A stretch of 64,000 bases of DNA from Cladorhizidae sp. MBARI D1340-BT2 (GCA_028752905.1 JAQNBH010000143.1:1-64000); one strand, 5' to 3'. Shown: positions 20,714-35,200, counted from the stretch's first letter. The notes: generated by a model not told the origin, from the letters alone. Numbers and translations are program-made.

Positions 20714-23105
20714 ATGAAAAAGGGTTCTGGAGGGAGCCGTGTCTCTGGAATGACTGAAGAGAAAGTGCGAAGAATGCTTACAAATTACACCAAGTGTGTC
20801 ATATGTCAAGGACCTGCAATCAAACGACTGTTGAACATTCAGCTAACAACAGCCCCAAAACTTCTTGTAGCCATGACCTGTCGACAGGACGAGACCTACA
20901 GAAGTTTGCACCATGATTTAACCAAGGACTCATGGGTGGCAGAGAAGTCCCCCAAGTGGCATGCCAAATGCATAAACTTGTACATCAATGAAAAGAGCTA
21001 CAGACTAGCAGAAAAGAGGCACCCAGGAGCAAGTTGCACAATGCTGGCTCAGCCAGAATGCAGTACCTCAACCAAAATGTCCATCATTCCCAGCAGGCAT
21101 CGCACAGCAGCACTTGATGCCAAGAGTACATGCATCATATTTAACAAAAGGTGGCTGAAAGAAAAGACACCTACAGCCAGGGCAACCAGCCAACAGGCGA
21201 TCGTTGAGAAAGCCAAGAAACTGAGAGAGGACATTTTGCTAAGACTGATTGGGAAAGGACATGACATGGTCACAAATGACATATCATATCACATACCATT
21301 CATGAATGCATTCAAGGCAACACGAGTCCCGACTGGTAAATCTGCACAGAAGAATCTGTATGATGGATGTGGCTTTGAATCAACTGGTGAAATAGCTAGA
21401 AATATTGCTGTTCCTTTCAAGAGAAATGTGGCTTCTTGATCAAGTCCTTGTAGGACAACTACCAGGTGATTCTCCAGGAGCTAGAAGTAAAGACTGCGGA
21501 CACGTATAGGACCAACAAGTCAAAATACCAAATCTGCAGGCCCAGGAAAAAGTGATGAAGTTTCAGCCCTCCTACGAATGATACAGATCATTGCTAGTGG
21601 GGGAGAAGTTGACATAGTCAACTTCATCGGTACTCATGAATGCAGCAAGACACCCCCATCACTGTTCAATGAAGATGAAACCATGAGAGCTGCAGGAACA
21701 AAGGCCAGTCTAGTAACAGTCTTGAAGGAGGACACCAAAGTGAACACTGCTCGTGATCTACCACTACAGAAAAGGAAGACGGCAGTCATAGTAGATGCTA
21801 TGCATGCTTTTCGTCACTGGTCCTTCCACAGAGATGAAACATTTGGAGCTATTGCAGTGTGCTACAGAAACAATCTTCTGATAGATGTACCTGATGGCAC
21901 GGCCATCATGCATTTCTGCTGTGACAGGTACAACTCACTGAGCCTGAAGTCTTCAGAGTGGCAGCATAGGTACACCCAGTCACAACCACAAAGGCAGTTT
22001 GAAATCAGTGAGCAGTACAGAGACCCTGACCCGCAGGAGTTCTTCTCTGTGTCTGCCAACAAAGCTGGACTTCTGAGCTTCCTGTGTGAGACATGATGCC
22101 GAGAGGAGCAGCTTGCTCCAACCATAGGTTCGACCCGATTGTACCTGGGTGGTGGCTTCAAAGAAGAAACAAAGAGTGTACTGCTTACAGAGGGTACAGT
22201 CACTGATGTCAGTGCTTTGGAGTCCACTCAACAAGAGGCTGATATTAGGGTCATACTGCATTCTGTGTACAGTGTCCAGAACGAGAAGGTGGACTGAGTG
22301 ATCATACATGCAAATGATACAGATATCATTGTTATATGTGTGTACTATGCTACAACACTGCTGAAAGATTTGCCTGAACTATTGGTTCGAACTGCACAAG
22401 AAAGTTATCTACCAATCCATGAGATTGCTGCTGCACTGGGACCTGCAAGCAGCCGAGGACTTGGATGCGACATCACCAGCTACCCCTACTTTACTGGGAA
22501 GAAGGTTACTGGGAAGAAGGTGTGGCTAAACAGCAGAAAAACAACTGACATTTTGGCATTGGAAGACTTTGCAGATGATGATCAGGGTCCAGCTTGGATC
22601 ACAGCAGATGTTATCAACCAAGCAAAGGAGCTCATAATCGCTGTATATACCAACAAGGGTGATGATTTCGAGGCCTTGGAAGGCTCAGAGTTCACAAGTT
22701 CCTAAACAACAAGTCTACTCTCCTGAAATTGCTACTATCCACAGAGAATGCATTCCTACAACATTTCAAATGTGTGGCATTAGTGACAGCAATCGACAAG
22801 AGTGCTCACATTTGCAAGCAGAGAGTTTAAACTTGTGAGGATTTTGGGTGGGCCATGGATGATGGAAGCTGGTACCACCAATGCAATCCATACACCCAAC
22901 CTGGCCACAGCAAATGATGCAATCAAGCTGTACTAAGGGCTGCAACAGAAACTTCTCATGTGCAAAGAAAAACATAGCCTGTTATATAGGCTGCCGGTGT
23001 CAGGGCTCGAAAAAGAAGTGCAGCCGTGCCCACTACTGTACACTGCCACCTTCGACAGCAGCAGTGAATCGGAAAGCGATAACTAACAGCACCAATTTAG
23101 TTTAG
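20714..23105 (+). pseudogene. XPG/PIN-like nuclease-family ORF, decayed (copy 1)
   Basis: Segments of one ancestral protein lie in order but are broken. Segment 1 (20714-21439, first ATG at 20714) has a C28-x2-C31 and H83-x2-C86 zinc-like set and a TNDISYH motif. The frame then shifts near 21430 (stops follow), with coding-like sequence in the next frame to about 21534. Segment 2 (from about 21540) returns to the first frame and includes IVDAMHAF (Asp codon 21794-21796). In-frame TGA codons follow at 22094-22096 and 22295-22297. Between and after them are EAD (22235-22243) and NDTDIIVI (DTD 22316-22324), which match the order VDxxx, EAD/EAE, DxD of XPG/PIN nucleases. The frame shifts again near 22690 and before 22929, where a cysteine-rich tail (22929-23021, C-x3-C-x5-C-x6-C-x3-C-x-C-x6-C) lies. 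I recognise the family as multicopy and uncharacterised in invertebrates. Its nuclease activity is inferred. Confidence 0.8.
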
Positions 23106-23327
23106 ACTTGTTAGCTTTGTATAACTATAAGGTACAAGGTACATACATTATTCACCAAAAACAATTAAATCCAGGATTGAGCGTGGATTTTGAACAATTA
23201 TATATTGTTTCCCCCCTTTCTCCCAAAAATATGCATTGATATTGAGATGTAAACTGTTCAGAGAGTATTAACAATTAATTTAGTTTGTTGGAATTAAGTT
23301 TTTCCTTCAGCATTCTCAAGGAACACA

Positions 23328-23333
23328 AATAAA
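23328..23333 (+). terminator. Candidate poly(A) signal AATAAA
   Basis: AATAAA lies about 220 bp past the last coding-like segment and just inside the right TIR. The position suits the 3' end of the transposon transcript, but the word is common in AT-rich DNA. Confidence 0.35.
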
Positions 23334-23369
23334 CCATAATGACTAAAGGCGAGATATTCACATATATGG

Positions 23370-23522
23370 TCAGGGGCTTCCTACGGATTTCCAGTAACTT
23401 GTTGACAAGGTTGTCCATATACATTTTGTTTATACATATATATACATATCATTTTTGCCAGCAAACCTTTTACAGCACGCCATGTCTGTTTTGTCTTTTT
23501 ATCAGGTTTCGCCCCCTGGGTA
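23370..23522 (-). repeat. Right TIR of copy 1
   Basis: Inverted partner of 19974-20117, ending CCCCCTGGGTA before CAACGTAAATATC of the satellite. Confidence 0.93.
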
Positions 23523-26084
23523 CAACGTAAATATCAATATCATCTAATCACCTTTCCATGTGCATATACACTGTCCTATAGACGACTTAAATATCAATAT
23601 CATCTAATCACCTTTCCCATGTGCATATATATACACTGTCCTATAGATGACTTAAATATCAATATCATCTAATCACCTTTCCCATGTGCATATACACTGT
23701 CCTATAGATGACTTAAATATCAATATCATCTAATCACCTATCCCATGTGCATATACACTGTCCTATAGATGACTTAAATATCAATATCATCTAATCACCT
23801 TTCCCATGTGCATATACACTGTCCTATAGATGACTTAAATATCAATATCATCTAATCACCTTTCCATGTGCATATACACTGTCCTATAGACGAAATAAAA
23901 ATATCAATATCATCTAATCACCTTTCCTATGTGCATATACACTGTCGTATAGATGATTCAAATATCAATATCATCTAATCACCTTTCCCATGTGCATATA
24001 CACTGTCCTATAGATAACTTAAATATCAATATCATCTAATCACCTTTCCCGCGTGCATATACACTGTCCTATATACAATTAAAATATCAATATCATCTAA
24101 TCACCTTTCCCATGTGCATATATATACACTGTCCTATAGATGACCAATATCATCTAATCACCTTTCCTATGTGCATATATATACACTGTCCTATAGACGA
24201 CTTAAATATCAATAACATCTAATCACCTTTCCCATGTGCATATACACTGTCCTATCGACGACTTAAATATCAATATCATCTAATCACCTTTCCCATGTGC
24301 ATAATCCTATAGACAACTTAAATATCAATATCATCTAATCACCTTTCCCATGTGCATATACACTGTCCTATAGATGACTTAAATATCAATATCATCTAAT
24401 CACCTTTCCCATGTGCATATACACTGTCCTATAGATGACTTAAATATAAATATCATCTAATCACCTTTCCATGTGCATATACACTGTCCTATAGACAACT
24501 TAAATATCAATATCATCTAATCACCTTTCCATGTGCATATATACTGTCCTATAGACGACTTAAATATCAATATCATCTAATCACCTTTCCCACGTGCATA
24601 TACACTGTCCTATAGACAACTTAAATATCAATATCATCTAATCACCTTTCCATGTGCATATACACTGTCCTATAGACGACTTAAATATCAATAACATCTA
24701 ATCACCTTTCCCATGTGCATATACACTCCTATAGATGACTTACATATCAATATCATCTAATCACCTTTCCATGTGCATATATACTGTCCTATAGACGACT
24801 TAAATATCAATATCATCTAATCACCTTTCCCATGTGCATATACACTGTCCTATAGACAACTTAAATATCAATATCATCTAATCACCTTTCCCATATGCAT
24901 ATACACTGTCGTATAGATGACTTAAATATCAATATCATCTAATCGCCTTTCTCATGTGCATATACACTGTCCTATAGATGACTTAAATATCAATACCATC
25001 TAATCATCTTTCCATGTGCATATACACTGTCCTATAGATAACTTAAATATCAATATCATTAAATCACCTTTCCCATGTGCATATATATACACTGTCCTAT
25101 AGACTACTTAAATAGCAATATAATCTAATCACCTTTCCCATGCGCATATATATACACTTTCCTATAGATGACTTAAATATCAATATCATCTAATCACGTT
25201 TCCTATGTGGATATACACTGTCCTATAGATGACTTAAATATCAATATCATCTAATCACCTTTCCATGTGCATATACACTGACCTATAGACAACTTAATTA
25301 TCAATATCATCTAATCACCTTTCCCACGTGCATATACACTGTCCTATAGACAACTTAAATATCAATATCATCTAATCACCTTTCCATGTACATATACACT
25401 GTCCTATAGACAACGTAAATATCAATATCATCTAATCACCTTTCCATGTGCATATACACTGTCGTATAGATGACTTAAATATCAATATCATCTAATCACC
25501 TTTCCCATGTGCATATACACTTTATTATAGATGACTTAAATATCAATATCATCTAATCACCTTTCCATGTGCATATACACTGTCCTATAGACGACTTAAA
25601 TATCAATATCATCTAATCACCTTTCCAATGTATATATGTACACTGTCCTATAGATGACTTAAATATCAATATCATCTAATCGCCTTTCCCATGTGCATAT
25701 ACACTGTCCTATAGATGACTTAAATATCAATATCATCTAATCACCTTTCCATGTGCATATACACTGTCCTATAGACTACTTAAATAGCAATACAATCTAA
25801 TCACCTTTCCATGTGCATATACACTGTCCTATAGGCGACTTAAATAGCAATACAATCTAATCACCTTTCCCATGCACATATATATACACTTTCCTATAGA
25901 TGATTTAAATATCAATATCATCTAATCACCTTTCCATGTGCATATACACTGTCCTATAGACAACTTAATTATCAATATCATCTAATCACCTTTCCCATGT
26001 GCATATACACTGTCCTATAGATAACTTAAATATCAATATCATCTAATCACCTTTCCATGTACATATACACTGTCCTATAGACAA
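23523..26084. repeat. Satellite block A (copies 1-2)
   Basis: 2562 bp of 60/61-bp monomers. It is the A form, with the shortened monomer GTGCATAATCCTATAG near 24300. Rare markers in order: GACGAAATAAAAATATC, GATGATTCAAAT, CCCGCGTGC, CCCATATGC, CCCATGCGC and CAATGTATATATGTACAC. Confidence 0.95.
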
Positions 26085-29000
26085 TACCCAGGGGGTGAAA
26101 TAGGTTTAACAGACATGGCGTGCTGTAAAAGGTTGGCTGACAAAAATCATATCTATATATATTTATAAACAAAATGTATATGGACAACCTTGTCAACAAG
26201 CTACTGGAAATCCGTAGGAAGCCTCTGAACAACATTAACCCTTGTACATGAATATCACACTTTTGGCATGATCAGTCATTGTGGTTTATCATTGTCCCAA
26301 GAATGGAATTTAGTTCTAGCAACCCCAAAATCTATAACTGAGAACTGACTACAGTATCAACATTAATCTTTGTACCTACGAATAGTCAAGGCACTCTTGC
26401 TAATTACTAGCATTGTACATGGTTGAATTAAAGCCCACTACCACATGGTATTTGTTTAGCTCATATATTGGGACGAATTGGCAGGTGACTGTGCCTAGAG
26501 CCTGGAGTTGACCATTGGTTTAGGTAAGCACATTAATTAAGCCAGCTAGTGCTAGTGGTAGTAGCACCTATCGCAACCCCCTACTTCCTGGATCAAGTCC
26601 AGAAAGTATCGAGTCTGCCAGCAGGTTAAGTACAGCTGTTAAAAAATCGTAGTAGTTGCTTTTCTGAGAGTAATGCTACAAGAAAATGCAGCAGTAGCTA
26701 ATCAAAGTTATGAGCCAGAAACCATAGCAGCAAATTGTTCAAATAAATTTCCACTAAATAACTTTTTTTCTCCCATTATGTCAATTTATCTTGTAGGTAT
26801 CTGGCAGAAGATGACTAGTTGTACATGAAAAAGGGTTCTGGAGGGAGCCGTGTCTCTGGAATGACTGAAGAGAAAGTGCGAAGAATGCTTACAAATTACA
26901 CCAAGTGTGTCATATGTCAAGGACCTGCAATCAAACGACTGTTGAACATTCAGCTAACAACAGCCCCAAAACTTCTTGTAGCCATGACCTGTCGACAGGA
27001 CGAGACCTACAGAAGTTTGCACCATGATTTAACCAAGGACTCATGGGTGGCAGAGAAGTCCCCCAAGTGGCATGCCAAATGCATAAACTTGTACATCAAT
27101 GAAAAGAGCTACAGACTAGCAGAAAAGAGGCACCCAGGAGCAAGTTGCACAATGCTGGCTCAGCCAGAATGCAGTACCTCAACCAAAATGTCCATCATTC
27201 CCAGCAGGCATCGCACAGCAGCACTTGATGCCAAGAGTACATGCATCATATTTAACAAAAGGTGGCTGAAAGGAAAGACACCTACAGCCAGGGCAACCAG
27301 CCAACAGGCGATCGTTGAGAAAGCCAAGAAACTGAGAGAGGACATTTTGCTAAGACTGATTGGGAAAGGACATGACATGGTCACAAATGACATATCATAT
27401 CACATACCATTCATGAATGCATTCAAGGCAACACGAGTCCCGACTGGTAAATCTGCACAGAAGAATCTGTATGATGGATGTGGCTTTGAATCAACTGGTG
27501 AAATAGCTAGAAATATTGCTGTTCCTTTCAAGAGAAATGTGGCTTCTTGATCAAGTCCTTGTAGGACAACTACCAGGTGATTCTCCAGGAGCTAGAAGTA
27601 AAGACTGCGGACACGTATAGGACCAACAAGTCAAAATACCAAATCTGCAGGCCCAGGAAAAAGTGATGAAGTTTCAGCCCTCCTACGAATGATACAGATC
27701 ATTGCTAGTGGGGGAGAAGTTGACATAGTCAACTTCATCGGTACTCATGAATGCAGCAAGACACCCCCATCACTGTTCAATGAAGATGAAACCATGAGAG
27801 CTGCAGGAACAAAGGCCAGTCTAGTAACAGTCTTGAAGGAGGACACCAAAGTGAACACTGCTCGTGATCTACCACTACAGAAAAGGAAGACGGCAGTCAT
27901 AGTAGATGCTATGCATGCTTTTCGTCACTGGTCCTTCCACAGAGATGAAACATTTGGAGCTATTGCAGTGTGCTACAGAAACAATCTTCTGATAGATGTA
28001 CCTGATGGCACGGCCATCATGCATTTCTGCTGTGACAGGTACAACTCACTGAGCCTGAAGTCTTCAGAGTGGCAGCATAGGTACACCCAGTCACAACCAC
28101 AAAGGCAGTTTGAAATCAGTGAGCAGTACAGAGACCCTGACCCGCAGGAGTTCTTCTCTGTGTCTGCCAACAAAGCTGGACTTCTGAGCTTCCTGTGTGA
28201 GACATGATGCCGAGAGGAGCAGCTTGCTCCAACCATAGGTTCGACCCGATTGTACCTGGGTGGTGGCTTCAAAGAAGAAACAAAGAGTGTACTGCTTACA
28301 GAGGGTACAGTCACTGATGTCAGTGCTTTGGAGTCCACTCAACAAGAGGCTGATATTAGGGTCATACTGCATTCTGTGTACAGTGTCCAGAACGAGAAGG
28401 TGGACTGAGTGATCATACATGCAAATGATACAGATATCATTGTTATATGTGTGTACTATGCTACAACACTGCTGAAAGATTTGCCTGAACTATTGGTTCG
28501 AACTGCACAAGAAAGTTATCTACCAATCCATGAGATTGCTGCTGCACTGGGACCTGCAAGCAGCCGAGGACTTGGATGCGACATCACCAGCTACCCCTAC
28601 TTTACTGGGAAGAAGGTTACTGGGAAGAAGGTGTGGCTAAACAGCAGAAAAACAACTGACATTTTGGCATTGGAAGACTTTGCAGATGATGATCAGGGTC
28701 CAGCTTGGATCACAGCAGATGTTATCAACCAAGCAAAGGAGCTCATAATCGCTGTATATACCAACAAGGGTGATGATTTCGAGGCCTTGGAAGGCTCAGA
28801 GTTCACAAGTTCCTAAACAACAAGTCTACTCTCCTGAAATTGCTACTATCCACAGAGAATGCATTCCTACAACATTTCAAATGTGTGGCATTAGTGACAG
28901 CAATCGACAAGAGTGCTCACATTTGCAAGCAGAGAGTTTAAACTTGTGAGGATTTTGGGTGGGCCATGGATGATGGAAGCTGGTACCACCAATGCAATCC

Positions 29001-29633
29001 ATACACCCAACCTGGCCACAGCAAATGATGCAATCAAGCTGTACTAAGGGCTGCAACAGAAACTTCTCATGTGCAAAGAAAAACATAGCCTGTTATATAG
29101 GCTGCCGGTGTCAGGGCTCGAAAAAGAAGTGCAGCCGTGCCCACTACTGTACACTGCCACCTTCGACAGCAGCAGTGAATCGGAAAGCGATAACTAACAG
29201 CACCAATTTAGTTTAGACTTGTTAGCTTTGTATAACTATAAGGTACAAGGTACATACATTATTCACCAAAAACAATTAAATCCAGGATTGAGCGTGGATT
29301 TTGAACAATTATATATTGTTTCCCCCCTTTCTCCCAAAAATATGCATTGATATTGAGATGTAAACTGTTCAGAGAGTATTAACAATTAATTTAGTTTGTT
29401 GGAATTAAGTTTTTCCTTCAGCATTCTCAAGGAACACAAATAAACCATAATGACTAAAGGCGAGATATTCACATATATGGTCAGGGGCTTCCTACGGATT
29501 TCCAGTAACTTGTTGACAAGGTTGTCCATATACATTTTGTTTATACATATATATACATATCATTTTTGCCAGCAAACCTTTTACAGCACGCCATGTCTGT
29601 TTTGTCTTTTTATCAGGTTTCGCCCCCTGGGTA
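26085..29633 (+). mobile_element. DNA transposon copy 2 (amplified)
   Basis: Same 3549-bp element, same TIR ends and same CAA flanks as copy 1, shifted by 6111 bp. The one difference I noticed from copy 1 is G in place of A in the codon equivalent to 21161-21163. It arose by array amplification, not by a new insertion. Confidence 0.9.
26825..29216 (+). pseudogene. XPG/PIN-like nuclease-family ORF, decayed (copy 2)
   Basis: Carries every stop and frameshift described for copy 1 at the equivalent positions (TGA at 28205-28207 and 28406-28408; EAD at 28346-28354; DTD at 28427-28435). Confidence 0.8.
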
Positions 29634-32216
29634 CAACGTAAATATCAATATCATCTAATCACCTTTCCATGTGCATATACACTGTCCTATAGACGACTTA
29701 AATATCAATATCATCTAATCACCTTTCCCATGTGCATATATATACACTGTCCTATAGATGACTTAAATATCAATATCATCTAATCACCTTTCCCATGTGC
29801 ATATACACTGTCCTATAGATGACTTAAATATCAATATCATCTAATCACCTATCCCATGTGCATATACACTGTCCTATAGATGACTTAAATATCAATATCA
29901 TCTAATCACCTTTCCCATGTGCATATACACTGTCCTATAGATGACTTAAATATCAATATCATCTAATCACCTTTCCATGTGCATATACACTGTCCTATAG
30001 ACGAAATAAAAATATCAATATCATCTAATCACCTTTCCTATGTGCATATACACTGTCGTATAGATGATTCAAATATCAATATCATCTAATCACCTTTCCC
30101 ATGTGCATATACACTGTCCTATAGATAACTTAAATATCAATATCATCTAATCACCTTTCCCGCGTGCATATACACTGTCCTATATACAATTAAAATATCA
30201 ATATCATCTAATCACCTTTCCCATGTGCATATATATACACTGTCCTATAGATGACCAATATCATCTAATCACCTTTCCTATGTGCATATATATACACTGT
30301 CCTATAGACGACTTAAATATCAATAACATCTAATCACCTTTCCCATGTGCATATACACTGTCCTATCGACGACTTAAATATCAATATCATCTAATCACCT
30401 TTCCCATGTGCATATACACTGTCCTATAGACAACTTAAATATCAATATCATCTAATCACCTTTCCCATGTGCATATACACTGTCCTATAGATGACTTAAA
30501 TATCAATATCATCTAATCACCTTTACCATGTGCATATACACTGTCCTATTATACACCGTCCTATAGATGACTTAAATATAAATATCATCTAATCACCTTT
30601 CCATGTGCATATACACTGTCCTATAGACAACTTAAATATCAATATCATCTAATCACCTTTCCATGTGCATATATACTGTCCTATAGACGACTTAAATATC
30701 AATATCATCTAATCACCTTTCCCACGTGCATATACACTGTCCTATAGACAACTTAAATATCAATATCATCTAATCACCTTTCCATGTGCATATACACTGT
30801 CCTATAGACGACTTAAATATCAATAACATCTAATCACCTTTCCCATGTGCATATACACTCCTATAGATGACTTACATATCAATATCATCTAATCACCTTT
30901 CCATGTGCATATATACTGTCCTATAGACGACTTAAATATCAATATCATCTAATCACCTTTCCCATGTGCATATACACTGTCCTATAGACAACTTAAATAT
31001 CAATATCATCTAATCACCTTTCCCATATGCATATACACTGTCGTATAGATGACTTAAATATCAATATCATCTAATCGCCTTTCTCATGTGCATATACACT
31101 GTCCTATAGATGACTTAAATATCAATACCATCTAATCATCTTTCCATGTGCATATACACTGTCCTATAGATAACTTAAATATCAATATCATTAAATCACC
31201 TTTCCCATGTGCATATATATACACTGTCCTATAGACTACTTAAATAGCAATATAATCTAATCACCTTTCCCATGCGCATATATATACACTTTCCTATAGA
31301 TGACTTAAATATCAATATCATCTAATCACGTTTCCTATGTGGATATACACTGTCCTATAGATGACTTAAATATCAATATCATCTAATCACCTTTCCATGT
31401 GCATATACACTGACCTATAGACAACTTAATTATCAATATCATCTAATCACCTTTCCCACGTGCATATACACTGTCCTATAGACAACTTAAATATCAATAT
31501 CATCTAATCACCTTTCCATGTACATATACACTGTCCTATAGACAACGTAAATATCAATATCATCTAATCACCTTTCCATGTGCATATACACTGTCGTATA
31601 GATGACTTAAATATCAATATCATCTAATCACCTTTCCCATGTGCATATACACTTTATTATAGATGACTTAAATATCAATATCATCTAATCACCTTTCCAT
31701 GTGCATATACACTGTCCTATAGACGACTTAAATATCAATATCATCTAATCACCTTTCCAATGTATATATGTACACTGTCCTATAGATGACTTAAATATCA
31801 ATATCATCTAATCGCCTTTCCCATGTGCATATACACTGTCCTATAGATGACTTAAATATCAATATCATCTAATCACCTTTCCATGTGCATATACACTGTC
31901 CTATAGACTACTTAAATAGCAATACAATCTAATCACCTTTCCATGTGCATATACACTGTCCTATAGGCGACTTAAATAGCAATACAATCTAATCACCTTT
32001 CCCATGCACATATATATACACTTTCCTATAGATGATTTAAATATCAATATCATCTAATCACCTTTCCATGTGCATATACACTGTCCTATAGACAACTTAA
32101 TTATCAATATCATCTAATCACCTTTCCCATGTGCATATACACTGTCCTATAGATAACTTAAATATCAATATCATCTAATCACCTTTCCATGTACATATAC
32201 ACTGTCCTATAGACAA
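29634..32216. repeat. Satellite block B (copies 2-3)
   Basis: 2583 bp, B form. The full monomer occurs where A is shortened (near 30410), and the extra TTATACACCGTCCTA lies near 30550. Confidence 0.95.
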
Positions 32217-35200
32217 TACCCAGGGGGTGAAATAGGTTTAACAGACATGGCGTGCTGTAAAAGGTTGGCTGACAAAAATCATATCTATATATATTTATAA
32301 ACAAAATGTATATGGACAACCTTGTCAACAAGCTACTGGAAATCCGTAGGAAGCCTCTGAACAACATTAACCCTTGTACATGAATATCACACTTTTGGCA
32401 TGATCAGTCATTGTGGTTTATCATTGTCCCAAGAATGGAATTTAGTTCTAGCAACCCCAAAATCTATAACTGAGAACTGACTACAGTATCAACATTAATC
32501 TTTGTACCTACGAATAGTCAAGGCACTCTTGCTAATTACTAGCATTGTACATGGTTGAATTAAAGCCCACTACCACATGGTATTTGTTTAGCTCATATAT
32601 TGGGACGAATTGGCAGGTGACTGTGCCTAGAGCCTGGAGTTGACCATTGGTTTAGGTAAGCACATTAATTAAGCCAGCTAGTGCTAGTGGTAGTAGCACC
32701 TATCGCAACCCCCTACTTCCTGGATCAAGTCCAGAAAGTATCGAGTCTGCCAGCAGGTTAAGTACAGCTGTTAAAAAATCGTAGTAGTTGCTTTTCTGAG
32801 AGTAATGCTACAAGAAAATGCAGCAGTAGCTAATCAAAGTTATGAGCCAGAAACCATAGCAGCAAATTGTTCAAATAAATTTCCACTAAATAACTTTTTT
32901 TCTCCCATTATGTCAATTTATCTTGTAGGTATCTGGCAGAAGATGACTAGTTGTACATGAAAAAGGGTTCTGGAGGGAGCCGTGTCTCTGGAATGACTGA
33001 AGAGAAAGTGCGAAGAATGCTTACAAATTACACCAAGTGTGTCATATGTCAAGGACCTGCAATCAAACGACTGTTGAACATTCAGCTAACAACAGCCCCA
33101 AAACTTCTTGTAGCCATGACCTGTCGACAGGACGAGACCTACAGAAGTTTGCACCATGATTTAACCAAGGACTCATGGGTGGCAGAGAAGTCCCCCAAGT
33201 GGCATGCCAAATGCATAAACTTGTACATCAATGAAAAGAGCTACAGACTAGCAGAAAAGAGGCACCCAGGAGCAAGTTGCACAATGCTGGCTCAGCCAGA
33301 ATGCAGTACCTCAACCAAAATGTCCATCATTCCCAGCAGGCATCGCACAGCAGCACTTGATGCCAAGAGTACATGCATCATATTTAACAAAAGGTGGCTG
33401 AAAGGAAAGACACCTACAGCCAGGGCAACCAGCCAACAGGCGATCGTTGAGAAAGCCAAGAAACTGAGAGAGGACATTTTGCTAAGACTGATTGGGAAAG
33501 GACATGACATGGTCACAAATGACATATCATATCACATACCATTCATGAATGCATTCAAGGCAACACGAGTCCCGACTGGTAAATCTGCACAGAAGAATCT
33601 GTATGATGGATGTGGCTTTGAATCAACTGGTGAAATAGCTAGAAATATTGCTGTTCCTTTCAAGAGAAATGTGGCTTCTTGATCAAGTCCTTGTAGGACA
33701 ACTACCAGGTGATTCTCCAGGAGCTAGAAGTAAAGACTGCGGACACGTATAGGACCAACAAGTCAAAATACCAAATCTGCAGGCCCAGGAAAAAGTGATG
33801 AAGTTTCAGCCCTCCTACGAATGATACAGATCATTGCTAGTGGGGGAGAAGTTGACATAGTCAACTTCATCGGTACTCATGAATGCAGCAAGACACCCCC
33901 ATCACTGTTCAATGAAGATGAAACCATGAGAGCTGCAGGAACAAAGGCCAGTCTAGTAACAGTCTTGAAGGAGGACACCAAAGTGAACACTGCTCGTGAT
34001 CTACCACTACAGAAAAGGAAGACGGCAGTCATAGTAGATGCTATGCATGCTTTTCGTCACTGGTCCTTCCACAGAGATGAAACATTTGGAGCTATTGCAG
34101 TGTGCTACAGAAACAATCTTCTGATAGATGTACCTGATGGCACGGCCATCATGCATTTCTGCTGTGACAGGTACAACTCACTGAGCCTGAAGTCTTCAGA
34201 GTGGCAGCATAGGTACACCCAGTCACAACCACAAAGGCAGTTTGAAATCAGTGAGCAGTACAGAGACCCTGACCCGCAGGAGTTCTTCTCTGTGTCTGCC
34301 AACAAAGCTGGACTTCTGAGCTTCCTGTGTGAGACATGATGCCGAGAGGAGCAGCTTGCTCCAACCATAGGTTCGACCCGATTGTACCTGGGTGGTGGCT
34401 TCAAAGAAGAAACAAAGAGTGTACTGCTTACAGAGGGTACAGTCACTGATGTCAGTGCTTTGGAGTCCACTCAACAAGAGGCTGATATTAGGGTCATACT
34501 GCATTCTGTGTACAGTGTCCAGAACGAGAAGGTGGACTGAGTGATCATACATGCAAATGATACAGATATCATTGTTATATGTGTGTACTATGCTACAACA
34601 CTGCTGAAAGATTTGCCTGAACTATTGGTTCGAACTGCACAAGAAAGTTATCTACCAATCCATGAGATTGCTGCTGCACTGGGACCTGCAAGCAGCCGAG
34701 GACTTGGATGCGACATCACCAGCTACCCCTACTTTACTGGGAAGAAGGTTACTGGGAAGAAGGTGTGGCTAAACAGCAGAAAAACAACTGACATTTTGGC
34801 ATTGGAAGACTTTGCAGATGATGATCAGGGTCCAGCTTGGATCACAGCAGATGTTATCAACCAAGCAAAGGAGCTCATAATCGCTGTATATACCAACAAG
34901 GGTGATGATTTCGAGGCCTTGGAAGGCTCAGAGTTCACAAGTTCCTAAACAACAAGTCTACTCTCCTGAAATTGCTACTATCCACAGAGAATGCATTCCT
35001 ACAACATTTCAAATGTGTGGCATTAGTGACAGCAATCGACAAGAGTGCTCACATTTGCAAGCAGAGAGTTTAAACTTGTGAGGATTTTGGGTGGGCCATG
35101 GATGATGGAAGCTGGTACCACCAATGCAATCCATACACCCAACCTGGCCACAGCAAATGATGCAATCAAGCTGTACTAAGGGCTGCAACAGAAACTTCTC

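Larger units (their letters stand above)
19974..23522 (+). mobile_element. DNA transposon with long TIRs, copy 1 (XPG-like nuclease remnant; Academ-like?)
   Basis: 3549-bp element starting TACCCAGGGGG and ending in its inverse, with imperfect TIRs of about 144 bp (left) and 153 bp (right). The satellite is interrupted as GACAA/element/CAACGTAAAT. The uninterrupted monomer TATAGACAACGTAAAT occurs at 15115-15130, so the duplication is CAA (3 bp), or ACAA if the element ends in GGGT. Inside is one decayed ORF region on the plus strand with XPG/PIN-nuclease-like motifs and no recognisable DDE transposase. A 3-4-bp duplication, long TIRs and an XPG-type nuclease recall the Academ superfamily. That assignment is inference from memory. 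Relative to copies 2-5 this copy has A at 21162 (Glu codon), where the others have G (Gly). Confidence 0.85.

Noticed and set aside
22094..22297. TGA read as an amino acid (alternative code or selenocysteine) in the transposon ORF
   Set aside because: Other stops (TAG, TAA) and frame changes also interrupt the same gene, and the retrotransposon frames are long without needing TGA readthrough; simple decay explains it.
21862..22309. 121- and 109-residue minus-strand frames inside the transposon
   Set aside because: Opposite the recognisable nuclease-family segments on the plus strand; no motif of their own.
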